DNA of 64,000 nucleotides from Odontesthes bonariensis (GCF_027942865.1 NC_134521.1:1192501-1256500), one strand, 5' to 3'; shown: positions 21,290 through 34,712, counted from the stretch's first letter. Notes: a model not told the origin generated them from the letters alone. Numbers and translations: made by a program.

Positions 21290-24200
21290 AGCCTTCACTG
21301 CAGCGACTGTGACATCATCAACCGGCCCTTTTTACGACTGTGACATCATCAACCGACCCTTTTTTACGACTGTGACATCATCAACCGGCCCTTTTTACGT
21401 CTGTGACATCATCAACCGACCCTTTTTGCGACTGTGACATCATCAACCGGCCCTTTTTACGACTGTGACATCATCAACCGGCCCTTTTACGACTGTGACA
21501 TCATCAACCGACCCTTTTTACGACTGTGACATCATCAACCGACCCTTTTTACGACTGTGACATCATCAACCGGCCCTTTTTACGACTGTGACATCATCAA
21601 CCGGCCCTTTTTACGACTGTGACATCATCAACCGGCCCTTTTTACGACTGTGACATCATCAACCGGCCCTTTTTACGACTGTGACATCATCAACCGGCCC
21701 TTTTACGACTGTGACATCATCAACCGACCCTTTTTACGACTGTGACATCATCAACCGGCCCTTTTTACGACTGTGACATCATCAACCGACCCTTTTTACG
21801 ACTGTGACATCATCAACCGGCCCTTTTTACGACTGTGACATCATCAACCGGCCCTTATTACGACTGTGACATCATCAACCGGCCCTTTTTACGACTGTGA
21901 CATCATCAACCGACCCTTTTTACGACTGTGACATCATCAACCGACCCTTTTTTACGACTGTGACATCATCAACCGGCCCTTTTTACGTCTGTGACATCAT
22001 CAACCGACCCTTTTTGCGACTGTGACATCATCAACCGGCCCTTTTTACGACTGTGACATCATCAACCGGCCCTTTTACGACTGTGACATCATCAACCGAC
22101 CCTTTTTACGACTGTGACATCATCAACCGACCCTTTTTACGACTGTGACATCATCAACCGGCCCTTTTTACGACTGTGACATCATCAACCGGCCCTTTTT
22201 ACGACTGTGACATCATCAACCGGCCCTTTTTACGACTGTGACATCATCAACCGGCCCTTTTACGACTGTGACATCATCAACCGACCCTTTTTACGACTGT
22301 GACATCATCAACCGGCCCTTTTTACGACTGTGACATCATCAACCGACCCTTTTTACGACTGTGACATCATCAACCGGCCCTTTTTACGACTGTGACATCA
22401 TCAACCGGCCCTTATTACGACTGTGACATCATCAACCGGCCCTTTTTACGACTGTGACATCATCAACCGACCCTTTTTACGACTGTGACATCATCAACCG
22501 ACCCTTTTTACGACTGTGACATCATCAACCGGCCCTTTTTACGACTGTGACATCATCAACCGGCCCTTATTACGACTGTGACATCATCAACCGACCCTTT
22601 TTACGACTGTGACATCATCAACCGACCCTTTTTACGACTGTGACATCATCAACCGACCCTTTTTACGACTGTGACATCATCAACCGACCCTTTTTGCGAC
22701 TGTGACATCATCAACCGGCCCTTTTTACGACTGTGACATCATCAACCGGCCCTTTTTACGACTGTGACATCATCAACCGGCCCTTTTACGACTGTGACAT
22801 CATCAACCGGCCCTTTTTACGACTGTGACATCATCAACCGACCCTTTTTACGACTGTGACATCATCAACCGGCCCTTTTTACGACTGTGACATCATCAAC
22901 CGACCCTTTTTGCGACTGTGACATCATCAACCGGCCCTTATTACGAATGTGACATCATCAACCGACCCTTTTTGCGACTGTGACATCATCAACCGGCCCT
23001 TATTACGAATGTGACATCATCAACCGGCCCTTATTACGAATGTGACATCATCAACCGACCCTTTTTACGACTGTGACATCATCAACCGGCCCTTTTTACG
23101 ACTGTGACATCATCAACCGGCCCTTTTTCCGACTGTGACATCATCAACCGACCCTTTTTGCGACTGTGACATCATCAACCGACCCTTTTTACGACTGTGA
23201 CATCATCCACCGGCCCTTTTTCCGACTGTGACATCATCAACCGGCCCTTTTTACGACTGTGACATCATCAACCGGCCCTTTTACGACTGTGACATCATCA
23301 ACCGGCCCTTTTTACGACTGTGACATCATCAACCGGCCCTTTTTACGACTGTGACATCATCAACCGACCCTTTTTGCGACTGTGACATCATCAACCGGCC
23401 CTTTTTACGACTGTGACATCATCAACCGGCCCTTATTACGACTGTGACATCATCAACCGGCCCTTTTTACGACTGTGACATTATCAATCGACCCTTTTTA
23501 CGACTGTGACATCATCCACCGGCCCTTTTTACGACTGTGACATCATCAACCGGCCCTTTTTACGACTGTGACATCATCAACCGGCCCTTTTACGACTGTG
23601 ACATCATCAACCGGCCCTTTTTACGACTGTGACATCATCAACCGACCCTTTTTACGACTGTGACATCATCAACCGACCCTTTTTACGACTGTGACATCAT
23701 CAACCGGCCCTTTTTACGACTGTGACATCATCAACCGGCCCTTATTACGACTGTGACATCATCAACCGACCCTTTTTACGACTGTGACATCATCAACCGG
23801 CCCTTTTTACGACTGTGACATCATCAACCGGCCCTTATTACGACTGTGACATCATCAACCGACCCTTTTTACGACTGTGACATCATCAACCGGCCCTTTT
23901 TACGACTGTGACATCATCAACCGGCCCTTATTACGACTGTGACATCATCAACCGGCCCTTTTTACGACTGTGACATCATCAACCGGCCCTTTTTACGACT
24001 GTGACATCATCAACCGGCCCTTTTACGACTGTGACATCATCAACCGGCCCTTTTTACGACTGTGACATCATCAACCGACCCTTTTTACGACTGTGACATC
24101 ATCAACCGGCCCTTTTTACGACTGTGACATCATCAACCGGCCCTTTTTACGACTGTGACATCATCAACCGGCCCTTTTACGACTGTGACATCATCAACCG

Positions 24201-25265
24201 GCCCTTTTTACGACTGTGACATCATCAACCGACCCTTTTTACGACTGTGACATCATCAACCGGCCCTTTTTACGACTGTGACATCATCAACCGGCCCTTT
24301 TTACGACTGTGACATCATCAACCGACCCTTTTTGCGACTGTGACATCATCAACCGGCCCTTATTACGAATGTGACATCATCAACCGACCCTTTTTGCGAC
24401 TGTGACATCATCAACCGGCCCTTATTACGAATGTGACATCATCAACCGGCCCTTATTACGAATGTGACATCATCAACCGACCCTTTTTACGACTGTGACA
24501 TCATCAACCGGCCCTTTTTACGACTGTGACATCATCAACCGGCCCTTTTTCCGACTGTGACATCATCAACCGACCCTTTTTGCGACTGTGACATCATCAA
24601 CCGACCCTTTTTACGACTGTGACATCATCCACCGGCCCTTTTTCCGACTGTGACATCATCAACCGGCCCTTTTTACGACTGTGACATCATCAACCGGCCC
24701 TTTTACGACTGTGACATCATCAACCGGCCCTTTTTACGACTGTGACATCATCAACCGGCCCTTTTTACGACTGTGACATCATCAACCGACCCTTTTTGCG
24801 ACTGTGACATCATCAACCGGCCCTTTTTACGACTGTGACATCATCAACCGGCCCTTATTACGACTGTGACATCATCAACCGGCCCTTTTTACGACTGTGA
24901 CATTATCAATCGACCCTTTTTACGACTGTGACATCATCCACCGGCCCTTTTTACGACTGTGACATCATCAACCGGCCCTTTTTACGACTGTGACATCATC
25001 AACCGGCCCTTTTACGACTGTGACATCATCAACCGGCCCTTTTTACGACTGTGACATCATCAACCGACCCTTTTTACGACTGTGACATCATCAACCGACC
25101 CTTTTTACGACTGTGACATCATCAACCGGCCCTTTTTACGACTGTGACATCATCAACCGGCCCTTATTACGACTGTGACATCATCAACCGACCCTTTTTA
25201 CGACTGTGACATCATCAACCGGCCCTTTTTACGACTGTGACATCATCAACCGACCCTTTTTACAA
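21290..25265. repeat. 31-bp minisatellite, 4.0 kb, with higher-order repeats
   Basis: About 128 units of GACTGTGACATCATCAACCG plus RCCCTTTTTAC. Variant markers recur in blocks: a block at about 21350-21860 returns 588 bases later, and the block with TTACGAAT at 22941 returns at 24363 (1422 bases later). This shows multi-unit duplication. Each unit has TGACATCA, one base from the CRE palindrome. Confidence 0.95.
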
Positions 25266-25309
25266 CTGACTGATGTCAAGGAGGGAATGACTCGGGCTGT
25301 TCACGGCTG

Positions 25310-28300
25310 CTCTACCTGCTGTTAAACTCTACCTGTTGTTAAACTCTGGCTGTTAAACTCTGCCTGTTAAACTCTACCTGTTAAACTCTACCTGTTAAAC
25401 TCTGCCTGTTAAACTCTGCCTGTTAAACTCTACCTGTTAAACTCTACCTGTTAAACTCTGCCTGTTAAACTCTACCTGTTAAACTCTGCCTGTTAAACTC
25501 TACCTGTTAAACTCTGCCTGTTAAACTCTACCTGTTAAACTCTGCCTGTTAAACTCTACCTGTTAAACTCTACCTGTTAAACTCTGCCTGTTAAACTCTA
25601 CTTGTTAAACTCTGCCTGTTAAACTCTACCTGTTTAACTCTACCTGTTTAACTCTACCTGTTAAACTCTGCCTGTTTAACTCTGCCTGTTAAACTCTACC
25701 TGTTTAACTCTACCTGTTAAACTCTGCCTGTTTAACTCTGCCTGTTAAACTCTACCTGTTTAACTCTACCTGTTTAACTCTACCTGTTAAACTCTGCCTG
25801 TTTAACTCTACCTGTTAAACTCTACCTGTTTAACTCTACCTGTTTAACTCTACCTGTTAAACTCTACTTGTTAAACTCTACCTGTTAAACTCTACCTGTT
25901 AAACTCTGCCTGTTTAACTCTACCTGTTAAACTCTACCTGTTAAACTCTGCCTGTTTAACTCTACCTGTTAAACTCTACCTGTTTAACTCTACCTGTTTA
26001 ACTCTACCTGTTAAACTCTACCTGTTAAACTCTACCTGTTAAACTCTACCTGTTACTGTTAAACTCCACCTGTTAAACTCTGCCTGTTAAACTCTACCTG
26101 TTAAACTCTGCCTGTTAAACTCTACCTGTTAAACTCTACCTGTTAAACTCTACCTGTTAAACTCTGCCTGTTAAACTCTGCCTGTTAAACTCTGCCTGTT
26201 AAACTCTACCTGTTAAACTCTACCTGTTAAACTCTACCTGTTAAACTCTACCTGTTACTGTTAAACTCCACCTGTTAAACTCTGCCTGTTAAACTCTACC
26301 TGTTAAACTCTGCCTGTTAAACTCTACCTGTTAAACTCTACCTGTTAAACTCTACCTGTTAAACTCTGCCTGTTAAACTCTACCTGTTAAACTCTGCCTG
26401 TTAAACTCTGCCTGTTAAACTCTACCTGTTAAACTCTGCCTGTTAAACTCTGCCTGTTAAACTTTGCCTGTTAAACTCTACCTGTTAAACTCTACCTGTT
26501 AAACTCTACCTGTTAAACTCTGCCTGTTAAACTCTACCTGTTAAACTCTGCCTGTTAAACTCTGCCTGTTAAACTCTACCTGTTAAACTCTACCTGTTAA
26601 ACTCTGCCTGTTAAACTCTACCTGTTAAACTCTGCCTGTTAAACTCTACCTGTTAAACTTTACCTGTTAAACTCTGCCTGTTAAACTCTACTTGTTAAAC
26701 TCTGCCTGTTAAACTCTACCTGTTAAACTCTACCTGTTAAACTCTGCCTGTTAAACTCTACCTGTTAAACTCTGCCTGTTAAACTCTACCTGTTAAACTT
26801 TACCTGTTAAACTCTACCTGTTAAACTCTACCTGTTAAACTCTGCCTGTTAAACTCTACTTGTTAAACTCTGCCTGTTAAACTCTACCTGTTTAACTCTA
26901 CCTGTTTAACTCTGCCTGTTAAACTCTACTTGTTTAACTCTACCTGTTAAACTCTGCCTGTTTAACTCTACCTGTTAAACTCTGCCTGTTAAACTCTACC
27001 TGTTAAACTCTGCCTGTTTAACTCTACCTGTTAAACTCTGCCTGTTAAACTCTGCCTGTTAAACTCTGCCTGTTAAACTCTACCTGTTAAACTCTGCCTG
27101 TTTAACTCTACCTGTTAAACTCTGCCTGTTAAACTCTACCTGTTAAACTCTACCTGTTAAACTCTGCCTGTTAAACTCTGCCTGTTAAACTCTGCCTGTT
27201 AAACTCTGCCTGTTAAACTCTACTTGTTAAACTCTGCCTGTTAAACTCTACCTGTTAAACTCTACTTGTTAAACTCTACTTGTTTAACTCTACCTGTTAA
27301 ACTCTGCCTGTTTAACTCTACCTGTTAAACTCTGCCTGTTAAACTCTACCTGTTAAACTCTGCCTGTTAAACTCTACTTGTTAAACTCTGCCTGTTAAAC
27401 TCTACCTGTTAAACTCTACTTGTTAAACTCTGCCTGTTTAACTCTACCTGTTAAACTCTGCCTGTTTAACTCTACCTGTTAAACTCTGCCTGTTAAACTC
27501 TACCTGTTAAACTCTGCCTGTTAAACTCTACTTGTTAAACTCTACCTGTTAAACTCTACCTGTTAAACTCTACTTGTTAAACTCTGCCTGTTTAACTCTA
27601 CCTGTTAAACTCTGCCTGTTAAACTCTGCCTGTTAAACTCTACCTGTTAAACTCTGCCTGTTAAACTCTACCTGTTAAACTCTACTTGTTAAACTCTGCC
27701 TGTTAAACTCTACCTGTTAAACTCTACTTGTTAAACTCTGCCTGTTTAACTCTACCTGTTAAACTCTACCTGTTAAACTCTACTTGTTAAACTCTGCCTG
27801 TTTAACTCTACCTGTTAAACTCTGCCTGTTAAACTCTGCCTGTTAAACTCTACCTGTTAAACTCTGCCTGTTAAACTCTACCTGTTAAACTCTGCCTGTT
27901 AAACTCTACCTGTTAAACTCTACTTGTTAAACTCTGCCTGTTAAACTCTACCTGTTAAACTCTACTTGTTAAACTCTGCCTGTTTAACTCTACCTGTTAA
28001 ACTCTGCCTGTTAAACTCTGCCTGTTAAACTCTACTTGTTAAACTCTACTTGTTAAACTCTGCCTGTTAAACTCTACCTGTTAAACTCTACTTGTTAAAC
28101 TCTGCCTGTTTAACTCTACCTGTTAAACTCTGCCTGTTAAACTCTGCCTGTTAAACTCTACTTGTTAAACTCTACTTGTTAAACTCTACCTGTTAAACTC
28201 TGCCTGTTAAACTCTACTTGTTAAACTCTGCCTGTTAAACTCTACCTGTTAAACTCTGCCTGTTAAACTCTGCCTGTTAAACTCTACCTGTTAAACTCTA

Positions 28301-29425
28301 CCTGTTAAACTCTACCTGTTAAACTCTGCCTGTTAAACTCTACCTGTTTAACTCTGCCTGTTAAACTCTACCTGTTAAACTTTACCTGTTAAACTCTGCC
28401 TGTTAAACTCTACTTGTTAAACTCTGCCTGTTAAACTCTACCTGTTAAACTCTACCTGTTTAACTCTGCCTGTTAAACTCTACTTGTTTAACTCTGCCTG
28501 TTAAACTCTACTTGTTAAACTCTGCCTGTTAAACTCTACCTGTTGTTAAACTCTACCTGTTAAACTCTACTTGTTAAACTCTACCTGTTAAACTCTACCT
28601 GTTAAACTCTGCCTGTTAAACTCTACCTGTTAAACTCTACCTGTTTAACTCTGCCTGTTAAACTCTACTTGTTTAACTCTGCCTGTTAAACTCTACTTGT
28701 TAAACTCTGCCTGTTAAACTCTACCTGTTGTTAAACTCTGCCTGTTAAACTCTACTTGTTAAACTCTACCTGTTAAACTCTGCCTGTTAAACTCTACCTG
28801 TTAAACTCTACCTGTTTAACTCTGCCTGTTAAACTCTACTTGTTTAACTCTGCCTGTTAAACTCTACTTGTTAAACTCTGCCTGTTAAACTCTACCTGTT
28901 GTTAAACTCTGCCTGTTAAACTCTACTTGTTAAACTCTACCTGTTAAACTCTACCTGTTAAACTCTGCCTGTTAAACTCTACCTGTTGTTAAACTCTACC
29001 TGTTAAACTCTGCCTGTTAAACTCTACCTGTTGTTAAACTCTACCTGTTAAACTCTGCCTGTTAAACTCTACCTGTTTAACTCTGCCTGTTAAACTCTAC
29101 TTGTTAAACTCTGCCTGTTAAACTCTGCCTGTTAAACTCTACCTGTTAAACTCTGCCTGTTAAACTCTACCTGTTGTTAAACTCTACCTGTTAAACTCTG
29201 CATGTTAAACTCTACCTGTTAAACTCTGCCTGTTAAACTCTACCTGTTAAACTCTGCATGTTAAACTCTACCTGTTAAACTCTGCCTGTTAAACTCTACC
29301 TGTTAAACTCTGCCTGTTAAACTCTGCCTGTTAAACTCTACCTGTTAAACTCTGCCTGTTAAACTCTACCTGTTAAACTCTACCTGTTAAACTCTACCTG
29401 TTAAACTCTACCTGTTAAACTCTGC
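25310..29425. repeat. 14-bp minisatellite, 4.1 kb
   Basis: Roughly 290 units of TGTTAAACTCTACC or TGTTAAACTCTGCC, with rarer CTTG and TTTAAC variants. On the minus strand the first variant reads CAGGTAGAGT, close to the 5' splice consensus. The array starts exactly where an exon on that strand ends (29412). I see no AATAAA on the minus strand of the array. Confidence 0.95.
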
Positions 29426-32400
29426 CCCAGCGAGCGCTCCACTTCCAGCAGGCCCTCCTGCCACAAACTCTTCACCAGGTCTTTAGCTTCGTCAAAACTA
29501 TCGGATGATTGAGAGTAAAACACGGGGTCTGGGTGGCAGTACTTCAGGTTCTGTCGAAGTCGGTCAGCATCAAACTCCAGCACCTGCAAAAAGAAGAGTT
29601 TTTACTTTGTCATTACGGGGAACGGAGGGCAGATTAATGAGAACAGAGATCAGCTCCCTGTAAAGAGGAAGCAGGACGAGCAGCGAAGCTGTACCTGGCC
29701 TTTCCCCACGTGCAGCGCGATGGCGGCATGATCCCAAACATAGAACTGAGGAACAGGACGATTCCATGCTTCCATCTGGTTTCTGTTACGCCTGTAGATC
29801 AGCTCACACCTGACAGGAAGGGCAAACAACAACAGGTCACCCGACTATACACCTGAATGGGATGGAAGCTGCTCCGGTGTATCGTCTGTCCTGGAACCAA
29901 CAGAAGAAGAAGAGGAGGTGGCAGCAGAGACAAGGGACAGTAGGGCTGGAACCATACACTAATCTCACGATACGATACGATTCAATATGATGCGATGCGA
30001 TACGATACGCATCGCATCGTACGATTTGGTACAATTCGGTACGATACGATACGCATCGCATCGTACGATTCGGTACGATTCGATACGATACGATTCGGTA
30101 CGATTTGATTCGATACGATACGATTCGGTACGATTTGATTCGATACCATACGATTCGGTACGATTTGATTCGATACCATACGATTCGGTACGATTTGATT
30201 CGATACCATACGATTCGATATGATTCGATATGATTCGATACGATTTGATACAATTCGATACGATTCGATACGGTACGATTCAATACAATTCGATTCGATA
30301 CGTTACGATACGATTCGATATGATTCGATACGATTTGATACAATTCGATACGATTCGATACGGTACGATTCAATACAATTCGATTCGATACGTTACGATA
30401 CGATTCGATATGATTCGATACGATTTGATACAATTCGATACGATTCGATACGGTACGATTCAATTCAATACGATTTGATACGTTACGGTACGATTCGATA
30501 CGGTACGGTTCGGTACGGTACGATTCGATACGATTCGATACGATTCGAAAGGATACGATATGATACGAGACGATAGGATAAGTTTCAAAGGCTTTTATTG
30601 ACAATTCCATCAAGTTGAAGCAAAGAGTCGATATCTGCAGTGTTGGCCTTCTTTTTCCAGACCTCTGCAGTTGGCTCTGGCTACTGTCGCTCACCTTCTG
30701 ACCCGACTCCTGACTGATGGCAGCCCACTGTTCCATCATCAGAATCTGTGGAGTTTAGTTTGTCCTCGTGGGATTCAGGTCCCGGACGTTTCCTGACCTC
30801 TAACCTCTTGGACTGAATTTAAACGTTTAAATGTGAGAAGCATCTAAAGGAAAGGAGCGATACTTCCCTTAAAGTTTTGACTGGGTTTATCTCAGTAATA
30901 CTGCAGAGAAAGGCTTTAAATACTCCTGCAGATGCAGAAAGCTTTTAGCATTTAGCTTTATTTTAAATGTGCTGCCATATGAATGAAAGTGCCATAACAT
31001 TTGTTGTGCAAACACACTTTTAACATCAGCATCTTTCTGTAGTTTTTATGTAGAAGCCTCGCTCCACTGTCTGTTTCCTTGAATGACTTGCTGCTATCAG
31101 TTGTGTGTTTTGCTTTTAAGTGATATTTTAGACTGGAACTACTACGCTGAGAAGACAATTTAACTTGGCTGTAAATGCAGGAGTTTTTTTATTTTATTTA
31201 TTTTGAAATACGTGCTTCTATGTTGAAACAAGTAAAACAGTAGTGCCAGTTAGCTCCGTGAGCTAGTTTATTTTTATTTTATTACTCCATGCTTCGTGGT
31301 GTTTGCTGTAATTGTGAATGTGATGCATTCAACAGACTTTTACAATAATAAAACCTGCGTTAATGCGTGATAAAATATTTATCGGCGTTAAATAATACGA
31401 TACGATTCGATACATTTCGATACAATTCGATTCAATACGATTCGATACGATACATTTCGATACAATTCGATTCGATACGGTTCCATACGGTTCGATACGA
31501 TTCGATACGATACGATTCGATACGATACGATTTGATACGTTTCGATACGGTACGATACGATTTGATACAGTACGATTCGATACATTACGATACGATTCGA
31601 TTCGATACGGTTCGATATGATACGATACAATACGATTCCATACGATGCGATACGATAGAATACGATACGGTTCCATTCGGTTTGATATGATTCGATACGG
31701 TACGGTACGATACGATAGAATACGATACGGTGCGATTCAATACGATACGATACAATACGATTCGATACTGTACGATTCGATACGTGACGATACGATATGA
31801 TATGATTCGTTACGATTCGATACGATACGATACATTACGTTATGATACGTTATGATACGATACGATTCGATACGGTTCCATACGATTCGATTTGATACGA
31901 TATGATACGATACGATTCAATTCGATATGATTCGATATGTATCGTACCTGCGTTAATGCGTTAATGCGCCATAAAATACTTATCGGCGTTAAATAATTAA
32001 CAAGTTAAGGCGATAATAAAGAGTTAACTCGCCCAGCCCTTATATTTACTCATTTTTCAGTTTCTCACCTGTGAGTCTCACACATGGCCTCCGGCCTCCA
32101 GAGGAATTTTCCGTCTCTGTAGACGCAGACGGCGTTTGGATCGTCAGCCAGTAAAGGGTACTTTGAGAAGTTCTCCTCATTAACTGGACTGTGCACCAAC
32201 ACAACGTACATCACTTCCTGTTTGTACAGGACGGTCTCGTGCACCCGCATGACGGGCTGAGCACCGGCACAGAACTGAGGAAACAGACAACAAAGAGGTC
32301 AGAGTGGAAGAAGGCCTCCTCCTCAGGGACCTGGACTGAGTGCTGCAGACTCTCAGGGTCCGGGGGGGGTCTCACCTGCTGGCTGTAGGCCTGCAGCACC

Positions 32401-32831
32401 TCCTGCACAGGGAAGCTGAAGCGGTACGAGCCCAGCCTGGACGTCTCCAGGAAGGCCGGGGAGGTGGCGAACCTCCACAGGAAGCCCCCCTCCTGCAGGC
32501 CAGCTCCTGGGTAGGTGGTCTGCAGCAGCCTGGTGTCGGCAGCCTCCACCTCCTCCGGTCCCACCTGCAGACTCCACCACACCAGCCCATCTGGGAACGG
32601 ATCCCTGAAGCCCCCGTCCCCCCTGATCCCTCTTAAGCCCCTTCCATCGGTGTCGTGTTTCAGGTGAGACACGTGAAACTCTGGCCGAGGAAACTCTGGG
32701 ATGTTTTCTTTGAAGAGGTATTTACTCTCTAAACCAAAAGCTCGAGCTTCCCGTTTAAGGTCATTCAGCCTCAGGTGCTGATGTTCAACAAAGTGTTCAG
32801 TGTGTCCTCTCCTGTTTGTTCGTGTCTGCAT
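29401..32831 (-). CDS. Unrecognised protein, four exons, possibly N-terminal part of a GIMAP fusion
   Basis: I do not recognise the family. Exons 32831-32376, 32274-32069, 29809-29695 and 29583-29401 have good GT-AG borders and matching phases. Read to a stop inside the adjoining array they give 319 residues. Alternatively the last exon is spliced at 29412 (CAG/GTAGAG, phase 1). The start is the first ATG after a good 3' splice site (ATCCTGCAG), implying an upstream non-coding exon. Visible features: a charged N-terminal part (HLRLNDLKREAR), a central Trp/Gly-rich segment (DGLVWWSLQVGPEEV), then a hydrophobic LYKQEVMYVVLVHSP strand, FLWRPEAMC, and FYVWDHAAIALHVGKGQ near the end. No signal peptide or clear membrane span. 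Soluble, folded and probably cytosolic is my inference. The intron at 29810-32068 holds two CGATA arrays and a hAT remnant. Confidence 0.75.
29945..30585. repeat. CGATA/CGATT pentamer-derived array
   Basis: Imperfect repeats of ACGATACGATTCGATACGAT with longer duplicated blocks (for example 30225-30300 and again near 30310-30390 and 30410-30470). It starts after CAGTAGGGCTGGAACCATAC, which looks like a transposon end. It is open in several frames on both strands; I read those frames as by-products. Confidence 0.9.
30590..30960. other. Intron sequence; no gene seen
   Basis: Between the CGATA array and the BED remnant. The minus strand keeps a frame open from the array to 30739 but shows no motif I trust. 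It may be transposon interior. Confidence 0.45.
30960..32040 (-). mobile_element. hAT-like element with BED-finger remnant, split by an array
   Basis: The minus strand from 32040 begins AGGGCTGGGCGAGTTAACTC and continues ACGCCGATAAG. It is interrupted by a CGATA array (31396-31948), then repeats its own GTTAATGCG...CGCCGATAAA segment and continues inward. At about 31100-31160 it encodes SSSSLKYHLKAKHTT, the HxxxxH half of a BED zinc finger. The transposase core is not visible here. Confidence 0.7.
31396..31948. repeat. Second CGATA/CGATT array
   Basis: Same degenerate pentamer type as 29945-30585. It is flanked on both sides by about 40 bp of the hAT end (31355-31395 and 31951-31998), so the host sequence is duplicated around it. 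Confidence 0.9.
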
Positions 32832-33284
32832 GGTCAGCTGCAGGATGGAGAGCAAGAACACAGAAATACGTGACAACCTGCACCAGCACAGACCACATCC
32901 TGAGCTAAAAGTAGGACTCCTAAACCAACGTGTTGTCCATGGATGAACATTAAAGCTGCAGCTGGACTGAATGAGAGGCGGAGCTGCGATTAGACACCAG
33001 GGAAGGAAGTTGGAAGCTTTCACCTTTCTTCAACATGACCAGAAAGAAATGAAGAGTCTGCAGAAATGTTCAGACATCACTACGACTACTGATTTGATTA
33101 TAAAAGGCAGACGATGTTTGAACATGTGTGAGCGCATGCAACTACTGTGGACCTGCACGTTAGTAACACTGCTCTTATTACAGAGTTATAGAAAATAAAT
33201 ATGCTTTGGTAGGTTGTAATGTAGCTGTAACTACAGAAAGGACACATACAGCATACATGTAGGAGCTGCACAGTAAACATAGTT

Positions 33285-34712
33285 AAACTGCAGTAAAACT
33301 ACAGTAAACCGAGTAAAACTAAGGTTAACCGAGTTAAACTACAGTAAACTGAGTTAAACTGCAGTAAACAGAGTTAAACTACAGTAAAACTACAGTAAAC
33401 CGAGTTAAACTGCAGTAAACCGAGTTAAACTACAGTAAACTGAGTTAAACTGCAGTAAAACTACAGTAAACAGAGTTAAATTACGGTAAAACTACAGTAA
33501 AACTACAGTAAACTGAGTTAAACTGCAGTAAAACTACAGTAAACCGAGTAAAACTAAGGTTAACCGAGTTAAACTACAGTAAAACTGCAGTAAACCGAGT
33601 TAAACTACAGTAAACTGAGTTAAACTGCAGTAAAACTACAGTAAACAGAGTTAAACTACAGTAAACATAGGTAAACTTAGTAAAACTACAGTTAACCGAG
33701 TAAAACTGCAGTAAAACCGCAGTAAACCTAGTTAAACTACAGTAACTTAGTTAAACTGCAGTAAAACTACAGTAAACCTAGTTAAAAAGCAGTAAAACTA
33801 TTGTAAAACTACAGTAAAACTACAGTAAACATAGTAATACTGCAGTAAAACTACAGTAAACCTAGTTAAACTGCAGTAAAACTACAGTAAAACTGTAGTA
33901 AAACTACAGTAAATCGGGTAAAGTACAGTAAACATAGTTAAACTGCAGTAAAACTACAGTAAACATAGTAAAACTACAGTAAAACTACAGTAAGTCGGGT
34001 AAAGTACAGTAAACATAGTTAAACTGCAGTAAAACTACAGTAAACATAGTAAAACTGTAGTAAAACTACAGTAAATCGGGTAAAGTACAGTAAACATAGT
34101 TAAACTGCAGTAAAACTACAGTAAACATAGTTAAACTGCAGTAAAACTACAGTAAACATAGTAAAACTACAGTAAAACTACAGTAAATCGGGTAAAGTAC
34201 AGTAAACATAGTTAAACTGCAGTAAAACTACAGTAAACATAGTTAAACTGTAGTAAAACTACAGTAAACATAGTAAAACTACAGTAAAACTACAGTAAGT
34301 CGGGTAAAGTACAGTAAACATAGTTAAACTGCAGTAAACATAGTTAAACTGCAGTAAAACTACAGTAAACATAGTTAAACTGTAGTAAAACTACAGTAAA
34401 CCTAGTTAAACTGCAGTAAAACTACAGTAAGTCGGGTAAAGTACAGTAAACATAGTTAAACTGCAGTAAAACTACAGTAAACCTAGTTAAACTGCAGTAA
34501 AACTACAGTAAGTCGGGTAAAGTACAGTAAACATAGTTAAACTGCAGTAAAACTACAGTAAACATAGTTAAACTGTAGTAAAACTACAGTAAACCTAGTT
34601 AAACTGCAGTAAAACTACAGTAAGTCGGGTAAAGTACAGTAAACATAGTTAAACTGCAGTAAAACTACAGTAAACCTAGTTAAACTGCAGTAAAACTACA
34701 GTAAACCGGGTA
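33285..34712. repeat. About 31-bp minisatellite
   Basis: Units of CAGTAAAACTACAGTAAAC with GTTAAACTG and an occasional GTCGGGTAAAGTA block that marks higher-order units in the second half. It lies in the probable first intron of the minus-strand gene at 29401-32831. Confidence 0.95.

Noticed and set aside
21290-25265. 31-bp repeat spacing reminiscent of CRISPR repeats
   Set aside because: Tandem units with no unique spacers between them; higher-order variants show satellite growth.
29837-31690. Several 80-300 codon frames in Tyr/Arg/Ile/Ser-rich repeats on both strands
   Set aside because: They are translations of CGATA/CGATT pentamer arrays; stop-free on both strands, as expected for such repeats.
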